Shown: positions 1 through 8,947 of the stretch, piece by piece
Layout: every line of letters starts with the position of its first letter
Numbering within the stretch: the stretch's first letter is position 1
Assembly: GCA_001872575.1 (NCBI GenBank)
Contig: MNWP01000003.1
Span: 31,244-95,243 of the forward strand
Source of the DNA: Candidatus Peregrinibacteria bacterium CG1_02_54_53
GTDB lineage: Bacteria; Patescibacteriota; Gracilibacteria; Peribacterales; Peribacteraceae
Length of the DNA: 64,000 bases
Direction: 5' to 3'
Translations under genes and position numbers: made by a program
The notes under the pieces: generated by a model
What the model saw: only the letters and a program-made list of their open reading frames with translations
Databases searched by the model: none
What the model was told of the DNA's origin: nothing

Positions 1-2
1 GG

Positions 3-443
3 CAGCAGACGATCGACGTGAATCTGAAAGGCTACTTTCTCTGCGCACAGCGAGCAGCAAAAGAGATGGCCAAACAAAAGTACGGCCGCATCATCAACAT
101 CGCCTCGATCGCCTGCGGGCAGGTGGGTGTGGGATTCATGGGAACGGCGCATTACAGCGCCACGAAAGGTGGTGTCATCGGCATGACCGAGACCATGGCG
201 CTTGAATGGGCGCCGCTCGGCATCACGGTGAACGCCATCGGCCCGGGCGCGATCGACACGCCCATGGTCGCCATGATCAAGGATGATCCCGCATCTATGA
301 AATCTATCACCGACCGCGTGCCGATGAAACGGATGGGCAAGCCCGAAGAAATTGCAGCAGCCGTCGTGTTCCTGGCATCGGACGAAGCGAGCTATGTGAC
401 CGGCGCCACGCTCTTCGTAGACGGTGGATACCTTGCGGCATAA
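3..443 (+). CDS. Short-chain dehydrogenase/reductase, 5'-truncated by the window edge
   Basis: C-terminal part of a classical SDR oxidoreductase (FabG/glucose dehydrogenase type), which reduces or oxidises a carbonyl/alcohol with NAD(P). The frame is open from base 3 with no start, so the Rossmann GxxxGxG part lies outside the window. Visible are the NVNLKG-type segment (VNLKGYFLC), the beta-5 IINIAS strand, the catalytic Tyr-x3-Lys (HYSATKGG), the PGAIDTPM loop after the active site, and the SYVTGATLFVDGGYL ending typical of this family. The substrate cannot be told. The next gene is on the opposite strand and ends 7 bases downstream, so the two are convergent. Confidence 0.9.
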   Translation, partial: QQTIDVNLKGYFLCAQRAAKEMAKQKYGRIINIASIACGQVGVGFMGTAHYSATKGGVIGMTETMALEWAPLGITVNAIGPGAIDTPMVAMIKDDPASMKSITDRVPMKRMGKPEEIAAAVVFLASDEASYVTGATLFVDGGYLAA

Positions 444-450
444 TTTCCTT

Positions 451-1296
451 TCACGTTCCAACCGCCACCAGAACCACATCCGCGCCGAGGGCAAGCACGA
501 AACCACTGATCAACCCCCATCCCATCCAGACGTGGGATTCCAGTTTACGGCCTGCAGCAAGCATCTCGCTGATCACATACATCATGGCTCCGCCAGCCAG
601 GGCGAGAAAGAGAATTGCCAGAAGATCCGAATGGAATATGTATCCGAGCAGCGTACCCAGAAAATTCGGGCCACCTGCGATCAGACCAAGCAGAAGAAGG
701 AATTTCCACGAAACCCTCTGGCGAAGAAGCGGAGCCACGATGCCGAAAGCCTCGGTGATATTATGAAGACCGAATCCGATGATGAGCAGGAGTGACAGTG
801 ACCAAGCGCCCTGAACGGCCGCGTTGCCGATCGCAAGCCCCTCGGAAAAATTATGCAGGCCGATACCCGCTGCAATGAGCAACGCCAGAGAACGTGCCGG
901 CAACTCAGAAGTGTGACGAAGAGCATGACGACCGTAGAAAAGCGGTCCAAGCAGTCCACCGGAAAATCCGGCAATCAGTATAACGAACAGCAATGTTGCT
1001 TCGCTTATACCAAGCTCTGTCGCTTCTTCGAGCGGCTCGACCGCATGTTCCACAATATCCGTGAAAAGAAAAAAGAGAATGCCGACTGCCAGTGCATTCA
1101 AAAAGGAAAGCTGAGCTCTTGATACGGCACGAAAGCGTGCAAGTGGCATGCCAAAAAATATCGTAAACCCCGACAGGGCGCCCAGAACGAGCGTGGAAGA
1201 GAAGGACATAATAATGGCGGAAGAGAATAGATCGCCGAGTTGATCGAATAGCTCGACGTTTTGCGTAATCCTAGACCACGAAAAGATGTCAAACAA
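451..1296 (-). CDS. ZIP-family divalent metal transporter
   Basis: Predicted inner-membrane transporter of the ZIP family (zinc or other divalent metals into the cytoplasm). About eight hydrophobic helices are visible. The family's two metal-site helices are clear: HNFSEGLAIG (TM4) and HNITEAFGIV (TM5), both with the His-Asn-x-x-Glu pattern. The frame opens with a TTG codon at 1296. The first ATG is 29 codons later, just inside the first helix, so the start is uncertain. It diverges from the cation ATPase that starts at 1374, which suggests shared control of ion homeostasis, though no operator is visible. Confidence 0.87.
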   Translation of the reverse strand: MFDIFSWSRITQNVELFDQLGDLFSSAIIMSFSSTLVLGALSGFTIFFGMPLARFRAVSRAQLSFLNALAVGILFFLFTDIVEHAVEPLEEATELGISEATLLFVILIAGFSGGLLGPLFYGRHALRHTSELPARSLALLIAAGIGLHNFSEGLAIGNAAVQGAWSLSLLLIIGFGLHNITEAFGIVAPLLRQRVSWKFLLLLGLIAGGPNFLGTLLGYIFHSDLLAILFLALAGGAMMYVISEMLAAGRKLESHVWMGWGLISGFVLALGADVVLVAVGT

Positions 1297-1373
1297 GCGG
1301 CACCATCTACCAGATCAGAGATCGGGCCACCGCTTCGCCTTGCGAGTCCTCAAACTTCCGCGAGAATAGAGCC

Positions 1374-4091
1374 ATGACCGGTGCAATCGAAAAGCCTCTC
1401 CATACACCAGATCCTTTTGCGAAGAGCGTGTGGCACACCATGACGGTTGAGGAAACCGTGAATGCCTTGCACACACCCGCACAGAGCGGCCTGAACGAAA
1501 CGGAGGCGCAGCGCAGACTCAAGGAATACGGTCCGAATGCGCTCAAGAAAGTGGACGGCATTTCGCCGTGGAGAATCCTCTTTGAACAGGTGAAGAACGT
1601 GCTCATTGTGATCTTGATCATCGCCATTGCCCTCTCCGCTGCGCTGGGGCATGAGATCGAAGCCGTCACGATCGGCATCATCGTCGTCTTTGCCGTTGTA
1701 CTGGGGTTCGTGCAGGAATTCAAGGCCGAACGTGCTATCGAGGCTTTGCGCAAGATGGCTGCCCCCCTCGCCACCGTACTGCGCGGCGGAGAAGAGAAAG
1801 AAATTCCTGCTCGCGATATCGTGCCGGGCGACGTGATTTTTCTTGTGGCGGGAAACCGCATTCCTGCGGACGGACGTGTATTGAAATCCGTCAATCTGCA
1901 CGCCGAAGAGGCATCGCTCACCGGAGAATCGATACCCGTGGCGAAGGCGATTGAACCGATGCTCAGTGAAAACCCGCCCATCGGCGATCGCCACAACATG
2001 CTCTTTGCCGGTACGGCCATCACCTACGGTCGCGGTACTATGATCGTCACTGCTACCGGCATGCAGACCGAATTCGGCAAGATTGCGCAACTGCTTCAGA
2101 CTGTAAAAGAGAGCGCCACGCCACTGCAACGCAACCTGGATGCGGTTGGCAAGCGTCTTGCTCAATGGGCTTCTGTCATCGTCGTTCTCATCGTCGGTGC
2201 CGGCATCGTACGCGGCCAGCCGATTCTCGACATGATCATCTTCGGGGTGGCGTTGGCCGTGGCCGTTGTGCCCGAGGCACTTCCTGCCGTCGTAACGATC
2301 TCGCTGGCCATCGGCGTTCAGCGCATGGTGAAGCGCAATGCACTCATTCGTCACTTGCCGGCTGTCGAAACGCTCGGCAGCACTTCGGTCATCTGCTCCG
2401 ACAAAACCGGCACGCTCACTCGAGACGAGATGACCGTGCGCCGCATCTGGATGTGGGATGAAACGTACGACGTCACCGGAAGCGGCTATGAACCCAAAGG
2501 GGAATTCCAAAAGGACAAGCAACACATTGATCCGCCCGAGACACTCCGCGATCTGCTGCGCGCAGCCGTACTCGCTTCGGATACGCGACTCGTACGCGGA
2601 GAGGGTGGTACATGGAGCATCAAGGGTGACCCGACGGAAGGATCGCTCGTGGTTGTCGCAGCGAAGGCGGGTATCCACAAGGATAGAGAAGATGAGCTCG
2701 CACCGAGGAAATCCGAAATCCCTTTCACCTCGGAATCCAAGCGCATGGTCACGTTACTCGAAACGCCACAGGGCCTCACGGCCTTCGCGAAGGGTGCCCC
2801 CGAAGTGATTGTGGAATCGTGCGGATACATTCGCACGCCGGAAGGAACGACTGCCTTGACTGCTGATGTGAAGACGAAAGTGCTTACGGTCGCCCGCACG
2901 ATGGCCAATGACGCTCTGCGCCTGCTGGCGGTCGCCGTCAAAGAAACCGGTGACATCACCGACACGGGAGCGGGTATGACCCTGCTCGGGCTCATCGGCA
3001 TGATCGACCCGGCGCGCGCAGAGGCACTGGCGGCTGTGCATCGTTGCGAGGAAGCAGGCATTCGCGTCGTGATGATCACGGGCGATCACCCCATCACCGC
3101 ACAAGCCGTGGCAAAGGAGCTCAATATTCTGCACAACAATCGGGTGGTCACGGGTCAGGGCCTGGACGATATGAGTGATGCCGAACTGGAATCCGCCATC
3201 GGCAATATCGACGTTTTTGCACGTGTTTCGCCCGCGCATAAGCTTCGGGTCGTCACCGCTCTGCAGAAACAAGGCCGTATCGTCGCCATGACCGGTGACG
3301 GTGTGAATGATGCGCCCGCACTCAAAAAAGCGGATGTGGGTGTGGCTATGGGCATATCGGGTACCGATGTCAGTCGCGAGGCCGCCGACATGACACTGAC
3401 CGATGATAACTTCGCCTCGATCGTGGCCGCCGTGGAGGAGGGACGCGCCATCTTCGGCAACATCAAGAAATATCTCATGTATCTGCTGTCATCGAACATC
3501 GGTGAGCTCTGTCTGATGGTCGGCGCAAGTATGCTGGGTACGCCTCTGCCACTGAGCGCCGTGCAGATTCTGTACGTAAACCTGGCGACTGATGGTTTGC
3601 CTGCTCTCGCACTGGCCGTGGATCCTGCAGAGCGTGACCTCATGCGCCATCCGCCGCGCGACCCCAAAGGCAGAATCTTCAGTCGTTCGGTGGTATTTCT
3701 CATGCTTCTGGGGGGACTGTGGTCCGCCTGCGCCAACCTCGGTCTCTTCATCTGGGCATCCGCATCGGGCCGATCCGTCGCAGAAGCAATGACAATGACC
3801 TTCCTCTCGCTCGTTCTCATTCAGTTCTTCAAAGCGTATAACTTCCGATCCGATCACGATTCGGTACTGCGCGGGCTCTTCAGGAATCGCTGGCTCAATA
3901 TCTCCATCCTCTGGGAAATCCTGCTGCTCATCGCCATCGTATACTGGCCCGTGCTGCAACATCCTTTTGGAACATTTGCCGTGACAGGCCGTGATTGGAT
4001 GATCATCCTGCTCCTCGCGGCGACGGTGATTCCCGTGCTCGAAACAGGCAAGTGGATGATCCGTCGAGGCATGTTCGGTCTGCACCTTTGA
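1374..4091 (+). CDS. P2-type cation-transporting ATPase (calcium-pump type)
   Basis: A 905-residue P-type ATPase that couples ATP hydrolysis to cation export, probably Ca2+ by resemblance to SERCA/PMR1-like pumps. Seen in order: N-terminal cation-ATPase domain (residues about 20-90), actuator loop with LTGES near residue 183, TM4 with PEALPAVVT, phosphorylation site CSDKTGTLT with the Asp at residue 343, nucleotide-binding domain, hinge TGDGVNDAPAL near residue 640, and a C-terminal block of about six helices. PEALP replaces the PEGLP usual in SERCA. It starts at ATG 1374, and its stop lies one base from the convergent rlmH stop, so there is no room for a separate terminator. Ion specificity is inferred. 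Confidence 0.93.
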   Translation: MTGAIEKPLHTPDPFAKSVWHTMTVEETVNALHTPAQSGLNETEAQRRLKEYGPNALKKVDGISPWRILFEQVKNVLIVILIIAIALSAALGHEIEAVTIGIIVVFAVVLGFVQEFKAERAIEALRKMAAPLATVLRGGEEKEIPARDIVPGDVIFLVAGNRIPADGRVLKSVNLHAEEASLTGESIPVAKAIEPMLSENPPIGDRHNMLFAGTAITYGRGTMIVTATGMQTEFGKIAQLLQTVKESATPLQRNLDAVGKRLAQWASVIVVLIVGAGIVRGQPILDMIIFGVALAVAVVPEALPAVVTISLAIGVQRMVKRNALIRHLPAVETLGSTSVICSDKTGTLTRDEMTVRRIWMWDETYDVTGSGYEPKGEFQKDKQHIDPPETLRDLLRAAVLASDTRLVRGEGGTWSIKGDPTEGSLVVVAAKAGIHKDREDELAPRKSEIPFTSESKRMVTLLETPQGLTAFAKGAPEVIVESCGYIRTPEGTTALTADVKTKVLTVARTMANDALRLLAVAVKETGDITDTGAGMTLLGLIGMIDPARAEALAAVHRCEEAGIRVVMITGDHPITAQAVAKELNILHNNRVVTGQGLDDMSDAELESAIGNIDVFARVSPAHKLRVVTALQKQGRIVAMTGDGVNDAPALKKADVGVAMGISGTDVSREAADMTLTDDNFASIVAAVEEGRAIFGNIKKYLMYLLSSNIGELCLMVGASMLGTPLPLSAVQILYVNLATDGLPALALAVDPAERDLMRHPPRDPKGRIFSRSVVFLMLLGGLWSACANLGLFIWASASGRSVAEAMTMTFLSLVLIQFFKAYNFRSDHDSVLRGLFRNRWLNISILWEILLLIAIVYWPVLQHPFGTFAVTGRDWMIILLLAATVIPVLETGKWMIRRGMFGLHL

Positions 4092-4092
4092 T

Positions 4093-4560
4093 TCACGCGT
4101 GATGGTACCCGCTCCCCCGCCGGATTTCGTGTGCGCGGTAAAGCTGCTCGAGAAATATCAACCTGCACAATTCGTGAGGAAACGTCATATCCGAGAGTTT
4201 AAGCATGCGATACGCACGGCTGCGAACGGCATCAGTCAGACCGTACGCACCGCCGAGCACAAATGTGAGCGGCCGCCCCGCATCGCGCGTCGACTCCAGT
4301 GCATCGGCGAATGCAGTGGATGACATATCCTTGCCACGTTCATCAAGCACCCATACGTCACCCTCCTGTTTCTCAAGCACCCTAAGAAGGCGCTGCGATT
4401 CTTCCTCCGCCTGCCTCGATGAATCCTTCTGCTTGCTTGCAGGAACTTCAACCACATCCACTGCACACACGTGACGGAGACGCGCAAGAAAGTCTGCACA
4501 TCCTGCGGTGATCCAATGGATCTTGAGCGAACCGACGCAGAGCAGCGTGATCTTCTGCAT
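4093..4560 (-). CDS. rlmH: 23S rRNA pseudouridine-1915 N3-methyltransferase RlmH
   Basis: A 155-residue SPOUT methyltransferase that methylates pseudouridine 1915 of helix 69 in 23S rRNA of assembled ribosomes. The C-terminal knot is recognisable by FVLGGAYGLTDAVR, the MTFPHELCRLIFLEQLYRA stretch and the ending RGSGYHHA, which are hallmark RlmH segments. The ATG at 4560 gives the usual N-terminus (MQKITLLCVG). An upstream in-frame GTG at 4584 would overlap the rlmD stop and is less likely. It follows rlmD on the same strand, 23 bases away, so two 23S rRNA modification genes form one unit. Confidence 0.95.
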   Translation of the reverse strand: MQKITLLCVGSLKIHWITAGCADFLARLRHVCAVDVVEVPASKQKDSSRQAEEESQRLLRVLEKQEGDVWVLDERGKDMSSTAFADALESTRDAGRPLTFVLGGAYGLTDAVRSRAYRMLKLSDMTFPHELCRLIFLEQLYRAHEIRRGSGYHHA

Positions 4561-4583
4561 GCCTCTACAGTACACTGCCGCCA

Positions 4584-6110
4584 CTATTTACGTTGCAGCA
4601 AGCTCACCGCCTCAATGTGCGCCGTATGCGGGAAGAGGTCGACCGGTTGCACCGTGCGCAATTCGTATCCCGCCTTGAGGAACTCGCCCAAGTCACGCGC
4701 GAACGTGGCCATGTTGCACGACACGTACACGATCTTTTCGGGCTTGTGCGCTGCCACCGCTTCACGTGCATCGGGATGCAATCCTGCACGAGGAGGATCC
4801 ACGATGATCGTGTTGAACTTATACTTCGATCCGGGCTTCAGTTGTTCGTTGAGCACCTGCTCGGTACGACCGCGGTAGAAGCTGATGTTGCCGATGCGAT
4901 TCTTGCCCGCACTCTTCAGTGCGTCTTCGATTGCCGAAGGATGACTCTCGATTCCCACGACCTTCTCGCAGAAGCGCGACAGATACTGACCGATCGTTCC
5001 CATGCCGCAGTACGCATCCAGCACGGTATCGCGGGGACTGAGGTCCGCAGCGGCTGCAACGGCCTGATACAGCTTCTCGGCGCCGAGCGTATTTGTCTGG
5101 AAAAAGGAGAACGGTGAGATTTCGAAGGAGAGGTCGAAGAGTTTTTCGGTAATGGTGGGCTTGCCCGTGAGACAGTGAATCTTGGGGCTCTCGGGTTTGT
5201 CATTGAGCCCCAGATGCTCGACGACGAGCAACGAAGCGAGACCCGAGCGTCCCCCGAACCGCATGAAGTACTGAAACAGCGGCTCAAGTTCCTTTTTGCG
5301 TGCATTCACCAGGAAGGCGATCATCTGCTCACCGGTGTTGATACCGCGTCGAAGCAAAAGAATGCGGAGCATCCCGCGGTGTGTTTTGGGATTATAGACC
5401 GGAAGCTTTGTCTCGCTCATGAAACGCCTCACGTCCGTGAGCAACGTCGGCAACTGTTCGTCGTACAGATGACACTCGGATACCGGCAGAATGGTGGACC
5501 ACTGACCCGGCATGTGAAAACCAATGGAAGGATTTTCATCGATGAATTGACGTTGGTTGTTCTTTTCTTCGGTACGCATCGATTCGAAACCGAACGAGAG
5601 CTCCAGCTTGTTGCGGTAGTGAAAAACCTGCGGGCTGGGAATGATCTTGAGCACTCTGCCGCCAAGCGACGCACGCACGGCGGGATCTGCGGGAGTGAGA
5701 TGCATAAGGGTCTCGCGCACGATGTCTTCCTTATACTGAATCTGTTTAACGTACGAGAGTTGTTGCCACACACATCCGCCGCAGTTGTGGCAGTGCTGAC
5801 AGCGCGGCATTACTTCATCCTTCGAACGCTTGAGTACCTTTTCGATCCTGGCTTCGGCATAACTGCCGCGATTCTTTGTGATGACAATTTCTACCTTCTG
5901 ACCCGGCAGAGCAGCTGTAACAAATGCAGGAATCTTATCGATATGTGCCAGTCCGGCTCCTCCATGTGTGAGCTTTTCGATCGTAACGGTATGTCGCTGA
6001 CCGGGCTTCAGTGAGGCCGTGTGTGAGGCATCTCCGGAAGAAACAGGGCCTTCAAGCCCTTCCTGCCCGGGCGTTTGCCCGGTGCCTTCCTGTGTGGACA
6101 GTGTTGACAT
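4584..6110 (-). CDS. rlmD: 23S rRNA uracil-C5 methyltransferase, RlmD/RumA type
   Basis: A 508-residue RNA m5U methyltransferase of the RlmD/TrmA family. An N-terminal TRAM domain (about residues 37-95, LTHGGAGLAHIDK) binds RNA. A cysteine cluster CQHCHNCGGC near residue 105 fits the 4Fe-4S site of RumA. The C-terminal Rossmann domain has DAYCGMGTIG for SAM binding, VDPPRAGL, and the nucleophile loop VSCNMATFARDL with the catalytic Cys. A low-complexity N-terminal tail of about 35 residues precedes TRAM. Whether the target is 23S U1939 or U747, or another uridine, cannot be decided from sequence alone. rlmH lies directly downstream. Confidence 0.93.
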   Translation of the reverse strand: MSTLSTQEGTGQTPGQEGLEGPVSSGDASHTASLKPGQRHTVTIEKLTHGGAGLAHIDKIPAFVTAALPGQKVEIVITKNRGSYAEARIEKVLKRSKDEVMPRCQHCHNCGGCVWQQLSYVKQIQYKEDIVRETLMHLTPADPAVRASLGGRVLKIIPSPQVFHYRNKLELSFGFESMRTEEKNNQRQFIDENPSIGFHMPGQWSTILPVSECHLYDEQLPTLLTDVRRFMSETKLPVYNPKTHRGMLRILLLRRGINTGEQMIAFLVNARKKELEPLFQYFMRFGGRSGLASLLVVEHLGLNDKPESPKIHCLTGKPTITEKLFDLSFEISPFSFFQTNTLGAEKLYQAVAAAADLSPRDTVLDAYCGMGTIGQYLSRFCEKVVGIESHPSAIEDALKSAGKNRIGNISFYRGRTEQVLNEQLKPGSKYKFNTIIVDPPRAGLHPDAREAVAAHKPEKIVYVSCNMATFARDLGEFLKAGYELRTVQPVDLFPHTAHIEAVSLLQRK

Positions 6111-6153
6111 TATTCTAAAATAGTAGTATAAATATCACCTTTTTTGCTCTCAC

Positions 6154-7071
6154 GTGCGAGGAAAAACCTTCCTCATCATCGGCATCGCTCTCACGGTCGG
6201 CAACGCGTCCGGACCAACCGGAGCCACTGTAAGCATAGCACAAGATCCGCCTGCTGCAAGTAAGCAAGCCTTGCCAACCGTTGCGCTGCTCCCCCTTCCT
6301 GAAGAGTCACATGAGGCACGCCCCGGGTCGCGTATCGTTTCGACGAAACAACGCACGTGGCAACCTGCCCCTGTTATCGTTCAGGAAGCACCTGCGGTAA
6401 CCAAAGTATTGCGCCGCAACTTTCTCCCCGTCGTAGATCAGCCCGATATTGAAGAGCACCATAAGATCATTGCTGATGAAGTTCTGCGTCTACTCCCTGC
6501 AGGTTGTACCAGTCAGTTGAAAAATTTCTACGTTCGCTACGACAAGCCCGAGCGTCGGGGACTCGCCGGAAAGAGCACGATTATTCTCGATGGTACGTTA
6601 CCCGATGAGGAATTTCGCGCGGTGCTGATTCACGAGGCATTGGGGCATGTGTTCGACTTGGGATGCCTTACGGGGTCGCCGCTCGCAGGTTCCAGTATCT
6701 TCAAAGACGGTAACGAACCGATTTTCCGCGATGATCCCAGTCTCTCCTTCTACCGTATCTCCTGGTATGACAGTCAAACGCAGCGCGACGATGCCAAGCC
6801 CGATGATTTCGTGAGCGGATATGCCGCGTCAGATCCGTTCGAAGATCTGGCCGAGAGCACCATCTACTACATACTGCAGAATGAAGCATTCACCCAGCGT
6901 GCGATGACGAACGCCACACTCGCCGAGAAACTGAAGTGGTTGCAGGCATTTCTGCCGGTGAATCCGACCTCTGTCGCCACACCCGGTGAAGGATGGGATG
7001 GCTCGGTACCATGGGACGCTACAAAGCTGGCCTACTCATGGAAAAATCCTGCAATTGTCGCGCGCCAGTAA
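6154..7071 (+). CDS. Secreted zincin-like metallopeptidase homologue, HExxGH
   Basis: A protein of about 305 residues with a hydrophobic N-terminal segment (FLIIGIALTVG) that looks like a signal peptide. A Pro/Ala-rich linker runs to about residue 95, followed by a globular domain. That domain has IHEALGHVFDLG (HExxGH) near residue 157 and, about 75 residues later, DPFEDLAESTIYY. The spacing resembles gluzincins of the lethal-factor/putative peptidase group, where an acidic residue in ED-x-AE provides the third zinc ligand. It starts at a GTG; no ATG lies in frame nearby. The substrate is unknown, and a role in cell-wall or surface-protein processing is only a guess. Confidence 0.6.
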   Translation: MRGKTFLIIGIALTVGNASGPTGATVSIAQDPPAASKQALPTVALLPLPEESHEARPGSRIVSTKQRTWQPAPVIVQEAPAVTKVLRRNFLPVVDQPDIEEHHKIIADEVLRLLPAGCTSQLKNFYVRYDKPERRGLAGKSTIILDGTLPDEEFRAVLIHEALGHVFDLGCLTGSPLAGSSIFKDGNEPIFRDDPSLSFYRISWYDSQTQRDDAKPDDFVSGYAASDPFEDLAESTIYYILQNEAFTQRAMTNATLAEKLKWLQAFLPVNPTSVATPGEGWDGSVPWDATKLAYSWKNPAIVARQ

Positions 7072-7121
7072 GCTACCGGCGATACGCTATTCACGATAAG
7101 CTACGTACGACTCTCTTTTGT

Positions 7122-7937
7122 ATGTCCCGCCCGCGCTTTCTTCTCCTCCTCTGGCTTCTCTCGGATCTTCTGCTCTTCGTAGGCCTGTACACGCTGGCGT
7201 ACTTCATGCGCGTGGGATGGATTCTCTCGAGCAACTTCCCGCTCCGTCCGTTTCTCATCTCGAGCCTGCTGGTCGCACCGATCTGGCTGCTGGTACTGGG
7301 CACCACCCGCACCTTCGCTCTCACGCGAAACCAACGAACCATTCGCAACGCCGCCTATATCGCGTACGCCGCTCTGGTGGGTGTGGCACTCTTTACGCTC
7401 GCTTTCTACTTCCGTTACAAAACATCATTTCAGGGAGTCAGTCGCCTGCTCCTGCTTGAGGCATTCATCCTCACGGCAGGTGGAACCTGGACATGGCATC
7501 TCATTTTCGACCTGCTGAGGCGCATGGCACTGAGGCGCTCACCACCCAGCTTCCCTACGCTCATCGTGGGCCTCACGCGCGAATCGAAGACACTCATCCG
7601 GCAACTCAATCAGCATCGTAATCCCCTCGTGCCCGTCGCCATTCTCGACGGACAGGGAACGAAGGAATCAGAAATCGACGGCGTGCCGGTGTGCGGCAAG
7701 CTTGACCGACTCGAAGAAACTTTGCAGCAGAAGGAGATCACGCACCTCGTGCAGTGCAGTACGCTCGAACAGAGTCTGAACCTGCTCAGCGCCTGCCGGC
7801 GTCGCGGCATCACGTACATCCTGTTGCCCTCCGTGCTCGGCATCGTGGAACGTGATGAGCATGTGGAATCTCTCGAGGGCCTGCCAGTGACCGTCGTACG
7901 ACCATCGCGCACGGCTTGGTATTCATTCTTTTTTTAG
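7122..7937 (+). CDS. Membrane protein like the N-terminal half of a polyprenyl glycosylphosphotransferase; catalytic domain absent
   Basis: A 271-residue protein with four or five N-terminal hydrophobic helices (residues 3-130, beginning LLLLWLLSDLLLFVGLYTLAYFMR). A soluble Rossmann-like segment follows (FPTLIVGLTRESKTLIRQL, IDGVPVCGKLD, and the VVRPSRTAWYSFFF ending). This is the layout of the N-terminal module of WbaP/WcaJ-type initiating sugar transferases, but the gene stops before the bacterial sugar-transferase domain. It could be a stand-alone regulator, or one half of a split enzyme whose catalytic half lies elsewhere. ATG 7122 was chosen because it gives the typical family start. It is followed 3 bases later by a sugar-nucleotidyltransferase gene. 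Confidence 0.72.
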   Translation: MSRPRFLLLLWLLSDLLLFVGLYTLAYFMRVGWILSSNFPLRPFLISSLLVAPIWLLVLGTTRTFALTRNQRTIRNAAYIAYAALVGVALFTLAFYFRYKTSFQGVSRLLLLEAFILTAGGTWTWHLIFDLLRRMALRRSPPSFPTLIVGLTRESKTLIRQLNQHRNPLVPVAILDGQGTKESEIDGVPVCGKLDRLEETLQQKEITHLVQCSTLEQSLNLLSACRRRGITYILLPSVLGIVERDEHVESLEGLPVTVVRPSRTAWYSFFF

Positions 7938-7940
7938 ATT

Positions 7941-8897
7941 ATGCGCGCGTTTCTGCTTGCCGGAGGTTTCGCAACACGGCTGTGGCCGCTGACCGAAAAA
8001 CGCGCCAAGCCGCTGTTGCCACTTGCAGGTAAGCCCCTCATTGATCATGTTCTCGAACAACTCCCTGCTGATCTGCCGGTCACCGTAAGTGTCAATGTTG
8101 CATTCCAGGAAAGCTTCGCCCACTGGAAAGCACAGAGTAAACATGCCAATGCCGAGATTCTTGTGGAGCAGTCGCGCAAAGACACCGAGAAACTCGGAGC
8201 ATTGGGAGCCGTCGCCCAATGGATCACTCAGCAACGCATCACCGACGATGTGCTCTTGCTCACGGGCGACAACTACTTCGGTTTTTCGATCCAAAACTTC
8301 CTGCAGCAGTACACCCCCGGTACGCCGCTGATTGCAGCCTTCGACATCAAGGATCCCAAGCAAGCACAGGGATTCGGAACGATTGTGCCGGACGGCGACG
8401 GCAAGCACGTTGCAGCGTTTGAAGAGAAGCCTGCACATCCGCAGAGTTCGCTCGTGAGTACGGGACTCTCGGTCCTGCCGGCGATACATTTGCCAATCGT
8501 GGAGGAATACGCCAGGCAGAAGCCCGATAACGTCGGAGGAATTTTTGAGGAGTTTTTGCGCAAAGGCATTCCCGTGGAATTTCGTGCCTACACGGAGCCT
8601 TGGTTCGACATTGGCTCGTTTGAAGCGTATCTCGAAGCAACACGCATTCTCGTGGGGAACCGCGTGCATCTGGGTCATGGCGCTGCATGCGAAAAAACCA
8701 CCGCAGAAGGACCTGTCGTTCTAGGCAATCACTCTGTGGTACGCAATGCGACGCTGCGCAACGTTATCATGTTTGAACACTGCACCGTGGAAGACTGCGT
8801 TCTCACAGATTGCATTCTCGACGATCACTGTGTTCTTAAGGGCATCGATCTCTCGAGACAGATGTTGCGCGAAGGCACAATTCTCGAGAGAAAATAG
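7941..8897 (+). CDS. Sugar-phosphate nucleotidyltransferase
   Basis: Transfers a nucleotidyl group to a sugar-1-phosphate, making an activated sugar for surface glycans. The N-terminus AFLLAGGFATRLWPLT followed by KPLLPLAGKPLIDH is the family signature (nucleotide-binding loop plus Lys). GDNYFGF fits the metal-binding Asp, and AAFDIKDPKQ, FEEKP and WFDIGSFEAYLEA match later conserved segments. A C-terminal part from about residue 240 shows left-handed beta-helix-like hexapeptides (GPVVLGNHSVVRNATLRN). Length is 318 residues. Base and sugar specificity (GDP-mannose, dTDP-glucose or other) cannot be settled by eye. It is in one unit with the truncated glycosylphosphotransferase-like gene upstream. 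Confidence 0.88.
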   Translation: MRAFLLAGGFATRLWPLTEKRAKPLLPLAGKPLIDHVLEQLPADLPVTVSVNVAFQESFAHWKAQSKHANAEILVEQSRKDTEKLGALGAVAQWITQQRITDDVLLLTGDNYFGFSIQNFLQQYTPGTPLIAAFDIKDPKQAQGFGTIVPDGDGKHVAAFEEKPAHPQSSLVSTGLSVLPAIHLPIVEEYARQKPDNVGGIFEEFLRKGIPVEFRAYTEPWFDIGSFEAYLEATRILVGNRVHLGHGAACEKTTAEGPVVLGNHSVVRNATLRNVIMFEHCTVEDCVLTDCILDDHCVLKGIDLSRQMLREGTILERK

Positions 8898-8947
8898 CCT
8901 TAGACGTGTTTGCGGCTGAGAGTCCGCTTCCCTACACTCTCTCTGCT

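Noticed and set aside
1350..2678. Long antisense ORF (442 codons) inside the cation ATPase
   Set aside because: It is the mirror frame of a well-supported ATPase gene, with low-complexity His/Arg/Asp-rich sequence and no family features.
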